Assembly: GCA_016839875.1 (NCBI GenBank)
Contig: JAEOTK010000194.1
Coordinates: forward strand, 1 to 16,829
Direction: 5' to 3'
Source of the DNA: Candidatus Heimdallarchaeota archaeon
Lineage (GTDB): Archaea; Asgardarchaeota; Heimdallarchaeia; Heimdallarchaeales; Heimdallarchaeaceae
DNA length: 16,829 nucleotides
Position numbers and translations under genes: made by a program. Each line of letters opens with the position of its first letter. Positions within the stretch are counted from its first letter, which is position 1. The notes below the pieces were generated by a model. It saw nothing but the letters and a program-made list of their open reading frames with translations, searched no databases and was not told where the DNA came from. Below are positions 6,434-12,524 of the stretch, piece after piece.

Positions 6434-8266
6434 TTATTTCTCTTTTTTGAGTATCTTAAACCATTTTGGATAATCAGGAATTTCATTTTCCTCGAAATTA
6501 TATTCCCAGATTACTAATCCATTTTCTTCAGTTTTAGATTTAAAATTAGCTTCAGTAAACAGCCTTTCCATGGCTTCATTCTTTTCAGTCTTTTTGTATT
6601 TTCCAACCAAAATACTTGCTTCTTCTTTTTGAGCTTCTTGCATTAAAAATGAGAGGAATGTTTGTTCCACTGTTTTACCCATCGCCCTACAAGAGAATGT
6701 CAATACTTCCATTACCCATTTACTTTCCTCTTTATGAATAAGTGTAACTCCAATTAAACCATATTCTCCATATCGATCATATAGGTTAACTACATAGATT
6801 TTGTAATCTGAAGATTTGTGAAATTCCAGAATTTCATCTTTGGAGTATCGAACTGCTGTAGCATTTAACTGATTAGTTCTTTGAATAAGTTCAGTTACCC
6901 TACCTAGATTAACATCCTTTGCTTCTCTCATCCACAATTCTAAATCACAAGATTGCAGAAAACCTTCTTTATCTAAAGCAAATTTGGTTTCATCGATTTC
7001 TCTTTTCTTCTGGTCTGTATACATCTGTGTTCGTTTAGCACTCTCTTTGGTTAGCTTACCAATAGGTTCGAATTCTATACGATTCAGTGTATGAATAAGT
7101 TCTGTTTCGGGTAAGACAAGAACATCAGGTAAGAAGAGTTGTATCTGATCTCTCTCATATGGATTATCATCGAAGAAAGCTAAGGAATCTAATCCAATAT
7201 TCAGCTCTTGTGCTATTTCCATCAAATTCTGAGCTTTATCATTCCAGTTTATTTTCTTGATAATGAAAGAATCAGCTATTGGGCCAAGAACATCATCTAC
7301 AAGGGATTGGATAGAACTATCATTTTTACTGGCGATTGCCAGAAGAATACCTCGTCTTGTAAGAAAATCAAGTACTGTTAGTCTATTATGATATACATTT
7401 ATTCCTTCAATTCCATCGTCTCGTAAAATTCCGTCCCACATAGTATTGTCAAGATCAACCACTACACATTTGATTCGTCTTCCATGTCCTTTTACAACTC
7501 TGAGATGATTAAGCAGTTCAAGAGAGATTGTAACAGCACCCTCACGAGTAAAATGCTCATAAACACCATCAGCGTCATTTTCTCGTATTTGAAGACCCGC
7601 TCCAGCTTTTAGAAAAGATTCATTGACAGAAAGAACAAATACGTCATCCTCTTGTTTTGATAAATCATAAAACGAAGATTCTAATCTATTAAGAAATTCT
7701 CTCAAACTGAAACTGTTATTGAGATTTTTATAATCGAATCTTCCATAAGCTGGTCGAATAACAAGAGGATAAGTCATAATAAAGTAATTTGCATTTAATT
7801 TTGTTCTTGCTTTCTTTATTCCATTTAGAAGACGTTTACTAATAAATTGAAGTTTTTCCTCTTGTGATTCAAAAGTTGAAACATTGTGTTGTATACTCCC
7901 AATTTCATTCCTTATGAACTGAACATCACTAATTATAACAACATCTGGTTTAAAAGAATATACTCCACCTTTGAAGTCACTTAATGATAAATTGGGATCC
8001 GAAGATTCATTATGGTCAAATGTAAGATAGCATTCTGCTCCGTTGGCTTCAAAAAACTCTTTCATATATTCAAGCTCACACCCCCCAACAAATGCAATTC
8101 GCATTGATTTTAGAAATTGTTTATCTTCTTCTGATAATTGTGTTGCAATATTGATTGGTTGAGATACTTGTCGCACTTCTTGAGTTAAACGATTTAGTAC
8201 TGTATTTCTAAATTTCTTATCTGTAATCATTCTTTTGAGTATGGATAAGATTCGTTTCAAACTCAT
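6434..8266 (-). CDS. FkbH-like HAD-IIIC protein with GNAT-like C-terminus
   Basis: A 610-residue protein with FkbH architecture. The N-terminal region, about 55-255, resembles the SGNH-like domain of the family. The HAD domain starts at 266 with VVVDLDNTMWDG (nucleophile D271, acid/base D273), continues with the motif-II serine in AIASKND (S313) and acidic motif FFDDNPYERDQ (D366, D367). The C-terminal GNAT-like region carries the signature RTNQLNATAVRYS (463-475), YDRYGEYGLIGV and LTFSCRAMGKTVEQTF. In bacteria FkbH-type enzymes dephosphorylate 1,3-bisphosphoglycerate and load the glyceryl group onto an acyl carrier protein. No carrier protein or polyketide synthase is in this window, so the acceptor is unknown. 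The start is well supported by AGGTGAT (complement of 8272-8278) five bases upstream. It lies only 18 bp after the deacetylase-like gene, implying co-translation. Confidence 0.88.
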   Translation of the reverse strand: MSLKRILSILKRMITDKKFRNTVLNRLTQEVRQVSQPINIATQLSEEDKQFLKSMRIAFVGGCELEYMKEFFEANGAECYLTFDHNESSDPNLSLSDFKGGVYSFKPDVVIISDVQFIRNEIGSIQHNVSTFESQEEKLQFISKRLLNGIKKARTKLNANYFIMTYPLVIRPAYGRFDYKNLNNSFSLREFLNRLESSFYDLSKQEDDVFVLSVNESFLKAGAGLQIRENDADGVYEHFTREGAVTISLELLNHLRVVKGHGRRIKCVVVDLDNTMWDGILRDDGIEGINVYHNRLTVLDFLTRRGILLAIASKNDSSIQSLVDDVLGPIADSFIIKKINWNDKAQNLMEIAQELNIGLDSLAFFDDNPYERDQIQLFLPDVLVLPETELIHTLNRIEFEPIGKLTKESAKRTQMYTDQKKREIDETKFALDKEGFLQSCDLELWMREAKDVNLGRVTELIQRTNQLNATAVRYSKDEILEFHKSSDYKIYVVNLYDRYGEYGLIGVTLIHKEESKWVMEVLTFSCRAMGKTVEQTFLSFLMQEAQKEEASILVGKYKKTEKNEAMERLFTEANFKSKTEENGLVIWEYNFEENEIPDYPKWFKILKKEK

Positions 8267-8271
8267 TCAAT

Positions 8272-8278
8272 ATCACCT
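8272..8278 (-). promoter_or_regulatory. Strong ribosome-binding site of the FkbH-like gene
   Basis: AGGTGAT on the minus strand is fully complementary to the archaeal 16S 3' end, five bases before the ATG. It is the best Shine-Dalgarno in the window and sits within the 18-bp gap after the upstream stop codon, as expected for an internal operon gene. Confidence 0.7.
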
Positions 8279-8284
8279 GTTTTT

Positions 8285-9202
8285 CTAATACCACCAATCT
8301 GCATGTATCAAGATTTGAACATTATCTCCTGGCTTAGCTTTTTCTATTAGATCAAATATATGTTGTTTATTTGATCTGGTCATTAAATTTCCACCAGTAT
8401 CAGTTAAATATATATCCCGTTTCATATCATATGCGGACCAAACATTTAGTACTTCTTTATCTACTAATGGCCAGATTTTGTGATTATCATACTTATCTCC
8501 ATGATGGGCTACTACACCAACAGGAGCGATTTTTCTTAAATCACTTAGTTCTTTGGAAAACAGACTTAAGGCTTCTTCGGTATTTCCCTTTGTTTGACTA
8601 AGAACTTCATAATGATAGCCAATTTCAAAGCCTTCTGTTGCTAGTTGCTTGATTATTGGTATCGTCTTATCAAATGAATATTTCTCAGAGTGCAATCTAA
8701 AGAACAGTGTAGAAAATATCCCTCTTTCTTTCTCAAGTTGTGTCAGTTTGAGAAGCCTAGGTCCTGATAAATCTACGTCATGACGAATGTATACATTAAT
8801 TTTATCTGGATCGATTCTTGGTTCTTTATTGTTGTATTCGCTGAAGAGTTTGACTGAGTATTTTTCATTCTTCAGTTCATCTAAGAATTGACCATATAGT
8901 CCATTTCTATAATTTCCTTGCCATTGCTTAAATGAATATACCATATAAGTTGCGAAAACAATACCCAATAAGATGTAGATGACTTCATAAGGAAATGATC
9001 GATATCTATCAAGATTACTGATGATTATCAATATTAAACCAGTACAATATGAAACAAATGCGAAAATTGTTAGTGGGATGTAAAACGGTAACATATCAGT
9101 TACTAGCGTAGCAAATCGATATTGTTTAATCATAACAAAAATCAAAGCTAACCATAGAATCACCGAAAATCCAATTAGAATTAATGCAACTACCCACATC
9201 AT
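8285..9202 (-). CDS. Membrane-anchored polysaccharide-deacetylase-like protein
   Basis: A 305-residue protein with three predicted N-terminal transmembrane helices (about 2-24, 39-62, 74-90) and a soluble domain from about 110. That domain resembles carbohydrate esterase family 4 / NodB-type deacetylases: VYIRHDVDLSG (HDVD at 141-144, the metal-binding motif), GFEIGYHYE (H197), VVAHHGD (H233-H234) and a terminal LIHADWWY (H300). Such enzymes remove acetyl groups from amino sugars of surface glycans. The motif spacing differs from classical chitooligosaccharide deacetylases and resembles the uncharacterised HDVD-type group, so substrate is unknown. The orientation of the catalytic domain depends on whether helix 1 is a signal anchor. 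It is first in the unit with the FkbH-like gene. The start could be either of two adjacent ATGs. Confidence 0.8.
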   Translation of the reverse strand: MMWVVALILIGFSVILWLALIFVMIKQYRFATLVTDMLPFYIPLTIFAFVSYCTGLILIIISNLDRYRSFPYEVIYILLGIVFATYMVYSFKQWQGNYRNGLYGQFLDELKNEKYSVKLFSEYNNKEPRIDPDKINVYIRHDVDLSGPRLLKLTQLEKERGIFSTLFFRLHSEKYSFDKTIPIIKQLATEGFEIGYHYEVLSQTKGNTEEALSLFSKELSDLRKIAPVGVVAHHGDKYDNHKIWPLVDKEVLNVWSAYDMKRDIYLTDTGGNLMTRSNKQHIFDLIEKAKPGDNVQILIHADWWY

Positions 9203-9280
9203 GGTTAGTTTCTCTATAATCTATCTGTAGAAAAATCTTATGATTAACAATTTATGATTAGAACGTAATAAACGAGTATA

Positions 9281-9301
9281 CGGAAAAAAAAGACTTAAAA
9301 G
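9281..9301 (+). promoter_or_regulatory. BRE/TATA promoter of the initiator tRNA gene
   Basis: CGGAAAAAAA (9281-9290, BRE-like) followed by GACTTAAAAG (9292-9301, TATA box) puts the predicted start within a few bases of the tRNA 5' end at 9330. This is the normal arrangement for archaeal tRNA genes. The rest of the gap from 9203 is AT-rich and must also hold the minus-strand promoter of the deacetylase-like gene. Confidence 0.6.
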
Positions 9302-9329
9302 AAGAGTAAGAAACAGAAGGTCAAGATAA

Positions 9330-9431
9330 AGCGCCTTGGGGTAGCATGGAAAACCCGTCGGGCTCATAAACTCAAAAAGTCTCTGTTGAGAAACCCGAAG
9401 ATCGATGGTTCAAGTCCATCAGGCGCTACCA
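9330..9431 (+). tRNA. Initiator tRNA-Met (CAU) with intron, CCA encoded
   Basis: All arms fold: acceptor AGCGCCT (9330-9336) with AGGCGCT (9421-9427), D stem GGGT/ACCC with GG in the loop, anticodon stem TCGGG (9358-9362) with CCCGA (9394-9398), and T stem GATGG/CCATC around TTCAAGT. The anticodon CAT is at 9365-9367. The discriminator is A9428 and CCA is encoded (9429-9431). Two features mark it as the initiator rather than elongator Met or Ile2: the A1-U72 pair of archaeal initiators and three consecutive G-C pairs (GGG/CCC) at the base of the anticodon stem. It delivers methionine for translation start. A 24-nt intron follows position 37. An oligo-T stretch (9432-9441) directly follows. 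The M28 peptidase gene converges from the other side, its stop only 11 bp away. Confidence 0.95.
9369..9392 (+). other. tRNA intron with canonical bulge-helix-bulge
   Basis: Removing 9369-9392 (24 nt) restores a standard seven-base anticodon loop, CUCAUAA. The junction forms a textbook bulge-helix-bulge: three-base bulges UAA (9367-9369) and AAA (9391-9393) separated by a 4-bp helix, CUCA (9363-9366) with UGAG (9387-9390). Archaeal splicing endonuclease cuts after the second base of each bulge, giving exactly the 37/38 junction. The inner helix is weak (A-U, C-G). The competing hairpin CTCAA/TTGAG inside the intron uses the same UGAG bases. Confidence 0.9.
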
Positions 9432-9441
9432 TTTTATTTTT
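9432..9441 (+). terminator. Oligo-T terminator after the tRNA
   Basis: TTTTATTTTT begins immediately after the encoded CCA and overlaps no coding sequence; the converging peptidase stop codon starts at 9445 on the other strand. Confidence 0.5.
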
Positions 9442-9442
9442 C

Positions 9443-10660
9443 TCACACTATATTCCCCGCTTCATCAAGTTTTTTGATAATCTTAATTGATAGATCCCTT
9501 GTATCTTTCAGTATCATCTCATCGAGATTGTCTACAATATCCTCTGTTGAATGCCAGAGAGTGAACAATTCTCCTTTACCAAATCCATAGATTGTTGTTG
9601 CTTTAATCCCTTGTTTTGAGAAGCTTCCAGCATCTGAGTTTCCAAAACTTATTTTCTTGGCAGGAAGTTCATATCCATTTTCTTCAGCAACCTTTTGGAT
9701 AAATTGTATAAGTTCATCACTATGAGATACTTTGTTATCTTTTTCTTTTGCAATGACTCCCATTGTCCCTTTTCCAACTGTTTCATAATTTATGTTGATA
9801 GCATCTTTCAGATCATCGATTCTTTTATCCACATAGAATTTGCTTCCTTTCAAACCAGGTTCTTCCCCACCAAAAGAGATTAAACGTACTTCTATATTTT
9901 CTGGAGGATTTTCTTGCAGATGCTGACCCAATGCGAAGAGTATTGCAATTGAAGATAGATTATCATTAGCTCCTATCAATGGGGTATTGGTTACCATATT
10001 CATCAAAAAGTAGAAAGCAGGTATAAGGCCAAGTATAGCAAGGATAAAGATTATGTCAGGAAGTATATACCAATTAACTGTTAGAGATCCAATTGTATAT
10101 TGAAAAATACTTCTTATCCCAGCTGTAGGTTCAAAAAATGAAATTGTTTTCCAAATTCCAGGGATAACAAGAAATACTATTCCTAGAATAGCTCCATTTT
10201 GGATAAGTGCAATTTTATCTTGTGTTTTTTCAAATAACGGCATATGAAATGCTGAATCGTGATGACCTGAAAAAATAACCAACTTCCTTTTCTCTTTTGT
10301 GGGTTTAAATGAAGCTATAATATTTTCAGAAATATCCTTCTTGGCAAACAAATTAAGCAGGTTATTATCTTGAAATCTAGCTAGATAGTAAATTATCAAC
10401 ATAAGTAGAGCAAGACCTAATGCTAGAGGTGGAAGTATAAAGTAACATACAACTGAAATGAAATATCCCCAAACTAAGAAAATGATTAGATGTTGTAAAG
10501 ATCTACCAACTACTGGAAAAGATTCAGTTTTCACATTAGATGTATATGTTTTGAATCTTTCTTCGATATATCTAATGGTTTTGTGATCAGCTTCCTTTCC
10601 GGCTATTCGAGGTCCGAAATTATCAGCAATGTATTGTATAGAATCAAGAAGTGAAACCAT
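9443..10660 (-). CDS. M28-family metallopeptidase with membrane helices
   Basis: A 405-residue protein with a complete M28 (aminopeptidase-like) zinc site: SGHHDSA (H133-x-D135), GANDN (bridging D233), FGGEEPGLKGS (E266 catalytic base, E267), GNSDAGSF (D343) and LWHSTED (H370). Hydrophobic stretches predict four membrane helices at about 57-77, 78-93, 152-170 and 196-222, inserted within and before the peptidase fold rather than at one end. It therefore probably acts on peptides at the membrane; which side is unknown. The N-terminal FGPRIAGKEADHKTIRYIEERF is typical of M28 leaders (G-R-x-x-G). The TATA-like sequence about 25 bp before the ATG suggests a leaderless transcript. A 59-residue small ORF lies 47 bp upstream on the same strand. 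Confidence 0.88.
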   Translation of the reverse strand: MVSLLDSIQYIADNFGPRIAGKEADHKTIRYIEERFKTYTSNVKTESFPVVGRSLQHLIIFLVWGYFISVVCYFILPPLALGLALLMLIIYYLARFQDNNLLNLFAKKDISENIIASFKPTKEKRKLVIFSGHHDSAFHMPLFEKTQDKIALIQNGAILGIVFLVIPGIWKTISFFEPTAGIRSIFQYTIGSLTVNWYILPDIIFILAILGLIPAFYFLMNMVTNTPLIGANDNLSSIAILFALGQHLQENPPENIEVRLISFGGEEPGLKGSKFYVDKRIDDLKDAININYETVGKGTMGVIAKEKDNKVSHSDELIQFIQKVAEENGYELPAKKISFGNSDAGSFSKQGIKATTIYGFGKGELFTLWHSTEDIVDNLDEMILKDTRDLSIKIIKKLDEAGNIV

Positions 10661-10680
10661 ACAATTCGAGAAAATTAGTT

Positions 10681-10690
10681 TTATTTAAGT
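10681..10690 (-). promoter_or_regulatory. TATA box of the M28 peptidase gene (leaderless)
   Basis: Minus-strand ACTTAAATAA is centred about 25 bp before the first base of the ATG (10660), so the transcript would begin at or next to the start codon. No Shine-Dalgarno precedes the ATG, which agrees with leaderless initiation. Confidence 0.45.
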
Positions 10691-10707
10691 TTTACAAGTA
10701 GGAATAA

Positions 10708-10887
10708 TTATGCTCCACTTTTCTTAATTCGTTTTTCCTCTCTCTCTTTGAGTTTAATACTCACTTCATGTCTAATTTCATTTAATTTCCACAGAACAAA
10801 GTCTACAACATCCGAATTAATATTTGTTGAAGGATTGCTCTTTTCTTTGAGATGTTTTAGTAACTCTTCCTTTTCTATTTCTCTCAT
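10708..10887 (-). CDS. Hypothetical 59-residue charged protein
   Basis: A short ORF from ATG (complement of 10885-10887) to TAA (complement of 10708-10710), giving 59 residues beginning MREIEKEELLKHLKEKS and ending REEKRIKKSGA. I do not recognise it. It is highly charged and mainly helical, with hydrophobic residues spaced as in a short coiled coil or helical hairpin (VVDFVLWKLNEIRHEVSIKL). It has no cysteines and no membrane segment. An AGGG eight bases upstream could be a ribosome-binding site. It is on the same strand as the M28 gene, 47 bp away. Support for it being real is codon-sense structure, spacing and a plausible ribosome site, without any family match. Confidence 0.5.
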   Translation of the reverse strand: MREIEKEELLKHLKEKSNPSTNINSDVVDFVLWKLNEIRHEVSIKLKEREEKRIKKSGA

Positions 10888-11010
10888 TATGTTCCCTATC
10901 TGGAATTATGTGTTAGACACGTTTTACCAATCAAACTTCAGAAGCTTCTTTATTAACACTTTGTAATATTAATCGAATACTAGATTTTAGACGAGTATAC
11001 CGCTCATATT

Positions 11011-11220
11011 AATAATTGGAATGAAAGATAAAAATGAGTAGTAGAGGTACTGGAATACAATTATACATTTTAATTTTTTGAGCAATTAATTGTAAAATTA
11101 GAAATGGACGGACTAATTTTGGTATTCCTTGCAGCACCTCTAAGTCAGCACCCATTCACACACTTATAAATTATATTTCGCTTAATTACAGCTTAAAGAA
11201 CCATTCCAATTATTGGAATG
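11011..11220. repeat. Inverted-repeat-rich intergenic region
   Basis: The 352-bp gap 10888-11239 has no ORF of note. Within it AATAATTGGAATG (11011-11023) is matched by its exact complement CATTCCAATTATT (11202-11214), bounding about 200 bp. Nested inside are AGAGGT/ACCTCT (11043-11048, 11136-11141), GGAATAC/GTATTCC (11052-11058, 11122-11128) and an ACAATTA/TAATTGT pair. TTGGAATGAAA also occurs as a direct repeat at 11016-11026 and 11213-11223. It could be a structured RNA, a pair of operators or a small MITE-like relic. No target-site duplication was seen. Confidence 0.5.
11202..11220. promoter_or_regulatory. Perfect 19-bp palindrome downstream of tetR
   Basis: CATTCCAA-TTA-TTGGAATG has perfect 8-bp arms. 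It lies 20 bp beyond the tetR stop codon and is not followed by a T run on the tetR strand, so it looks more like a protein-binding site than a terminator. A half-site match, TTGGAATG, recurs at 11016-11023. Confidence 0.5.
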
Positions 11221-11239
11221 AAAAATAAGAAAAGAGAGA

Positions 11240-11875
11240 TTACAAAAACTGTTGCAAGATTGCACGAGTTTGTTCAATTACAAATTCAAAAAATTCTTCA
11301 ACAGAGCCATAAAACATAGATTCTGAATCAGAACTAAAAACAACAGTCTTTGAAACCAAGGCAGCACCGTGCATGATGGACCAGAGATAGAGAGTTAATT
11401 TTCTTGAATCGATTCCTTTTAATTTGCTTTCACCCAAGTATTTTTCAACAATTTTAAAAAGAAGATTTATTGTTTGTGGTTCAAATCCGGCTTCCTTTTC
11501 AGATTTACCTTCAGCAGGAGGAGGAGGAAGCACAAACATCATCTGATATTGTTTATAATTTGTATTAGAGAAATTAAGATAGAAGTAGGCTAATTTACCT
11601 AACAAATCAATGAATAGCCCCTCATGTTTGACAACAATATCATTCAAATCATTCTCAAAAAGGGTGAAATCATGTTGCATAATTGCATACCAAAGGTCTC
11701 TTTTACTTGACCAATAATTATAGATATTTCCTTGAGACATATCCAGACGTTTAGCTAATGACCTCATGCTAAAACCACTTGATCCAGCTTCATAAAATAA
11801 GTCTCTTGCTTCATTTATGATACGTTTGATCTGTTTCTCTTTTGCTTCCTTGGACCTAGCTCTAGGTTGAGACAT
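11240..11875 (-). CDS. TetR/AcrR-family transcriptional regulator
   Basis: A 211-residue regulator. The N-terminal TetR DNA-binding domain is clear at about 15-62: IINEARDLFYEAGSSGFSMRSLAKRLDMSQGNIYNYWSSKRDLWYAIM, with the helix-turn-helix SMRSLAKRLDMSQGNIYNYW. The rest (about 70-211) is the all-helical ligand-binding and dimerisation domain, whose ligand cannot be inferred. It contains a proline-rich loop (LPPPPAEGKSEK) near residue 120. A TATA-like element (complement of 11896-11905) lies about 25 bp before the ATG and no Shine-Dalgarno is present, so it is probably leaderless. A perfect palindrome just upstream of that TATA box implies autoregulation and control of the divergent 107-residue gene. 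TetR proteins are common in bacteria and also occur in archaea. Confidence 0.9.
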   Translation of the reverse strand: MSQPRARSKEAKEKQIKRIINEARDLFYEAGSSGFSMRSLAKRLDMSQGNIYNYWSSKRDLWYAIMQHDFTLFENDLNDIVVKHEGLFIDLLGKLAYFYLNFSNTNYKQYQMMFVLPPPPAEGKSEKEAGFEPQTINLLFKIVEKYLGESKLKGIDSRKLTLYLWSIMHGAALVSKTVVFSSDSESMFYGSVEEFFEFVIEQTRAILQQFL

Positions 11876-11895
11876 AAGAGGTGACTATTACCACA

Positions 11896-11905
11896 CTAAA
11901 TAAAT
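11896..11905 (-). promoter_or_regulatory. TATA box of tetR
   Basis: Minus-strand ATTTATTTAG is centred about 25 bp from the tetR ATG (11875), predicting a leaderless message. The 17-bp operator-like palindrome lies directly upstream, covering or touching the BRE position. Confidence 0.45.
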
Positions 11906-11911
11906 CTTTTT

Positions 11912-11928
11912 AATGAACATTGTTCATT
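11912..11928. promoter_or_regulatory. Operator-like palindrome between tetR and the 107-residue gene
   Basis: AATGAAC-ATT-GTTCATT has perfect 7-bp arms with a 3-bp centre. The size and the TGAAC...GTTCA core are typical of TetR-family operators. It lies between the TATA boxes of the two divergent genes, so one bound dimer could block factor TFB/TBP access to both. Confidence 0.7.
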
Positions 11929-11936
11929 TAACAACC

Positions 11937-11946
11937 TTTATAAATA
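11937..11946 (+). promoter_or_regulatory. TATA box of the 107-residue gene
   Basis: TTTATAAATA, eight bp downstream of the palindrome, is a strong archaeal TATA match. A start about 25 bp downstream leaves a leader of about 40 nt. The leader contains a possible hairpin, TTCTGT/ACAGAA, around 11975-11992, and GGATG about 12 nt before the ATG. Confidence 0.6.
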
Positions 11947-12008
11947 TTCCAAAGTCGAGAGAATATACTCGGTTCTGTCAAAGTGAACAGAAAGGATGTC
12001 AAAAATAA

Positions 12009-12332
12009 ATGCAAGGGGTAGTTCAAAGAATGGAGGAGGAAGAAAAGCTTACAGCCATCTTACAAACTAAGATTAAGCTTAGACAGATGAGCGAAATATA
12101 CTGTGAATTACTAAAAATTAAAGAGGGATTAATAAAGTACACATGCCGAGTAAGAAACCTTCTTCATGCATTTGGAGGGGATATGGAGTTGTATTGTAAG
12201 TGTGTTAATCCAGAGATTCAGTCTCTAATTCAGCTTCTTGAGGAAGGATTAAGTCCTGTAAATTGGGAAAAAACTAATGACCTTATGGTAGTATTATATG
12301 AAAGGATTTTCAAATGCTGTAATTCCATATAA
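12009..12332 (+). CDS. Hypothetical 107-residue protein divergent from tetR
   Basis: I do not recognise this protein. It is predicted helical throughout and starts with an acidic, glutamate-rich section (MEEEEKLTAILQTKIKLRQMSEIYCELLKIKEG). It has seven cysteines for its size, including CKC near residues 63-65 and CC near 102-103, which could bind metal or respond to thiol chemistry. No signal peptide or membrane helix is seen. A second ATG in frame at 12030 (preceded by a GGGG run) is an alternative start giving 100 residues; an in-frame stop lies directly before the first ATG. It is divergent from tetR across an operator-like palindrome, so it is the most likely regulated target. Its function may be sensing or detoxification, but this is inferred from context only. 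Confidence 0.7.
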   Translation: MQGVVQRMEEEEKLTAILQTKIKLRQMSEIYCELLKIKEGLIKYTCRVRNLLHAFGGDMELYCKCVNPEIQSLIQLLEEGLSPVNWEKTNDLMVVLYERIFKCCNSI

Positions 12333-12370
12333 TTCATCTTTGAAAGATGCAATTCATATTTGAAAGAAGT
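12331..12370. repeat. 20-bp tandem duplication after the 107-residue gene
   Basis: Two adjacent 20-bp units (12331-12350 and 12351-12370) match at 17 of 20 positions. The first contains the near-perfect palindrome CATCTTT-G-AAAGATG. A further inverted repeat, CAAGAA/TTCTTG, follows around 12383-12400. The unit overlaps the end of the stop codon and could serve in termination or mRNA stability. The rest of the 192-bp gap to 12524 is AT-rich, with oligo-A and oligo-T runs. Confidence 0.45.
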
Positions 12371-12524
12371 AATATCTACCTAACAAGAAGATATATTCTT
12401 GGATGTGTCTCTTTACAATAAGATGGGGTATTTAATCGTTTTTCAGATTTGTCTTTGGGAAAAATTTTACTTTTAAAAAATTGCACAATTTCTTTTAACA
12501 ACAAGTTAAACAAGTTCTATGTTA

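Noticed and set aside
9330..9431. Elongator tRNA-Met or tRNA-Ile2 (both read as CAT)
   Set aside because: A1-U72 and the GGG/CCC anticodon-stem pairs are initiator features.
9405..9590. Plus-strand ORF beginning inside the tRNA
   Set aside because: It starts in the T arm of the tRNA and runs antisense to the M28 peptidase; no ribosome site or family signal.
10748..10966. 72-residue plus-strand ORF opposite the small charged ORF
   Set aside because: Low-complexity Ser/Phe/Leu translation typical of an antisense shadow; the minus-strand reading has better composition and a ribosome-site candidate.
11011..11214. MITE or insertion-sequence relic
   Set aside because: Inverted ends are only 13 bp, no target-site duplication is visible and no transposase is near; kept only as an open possibility.
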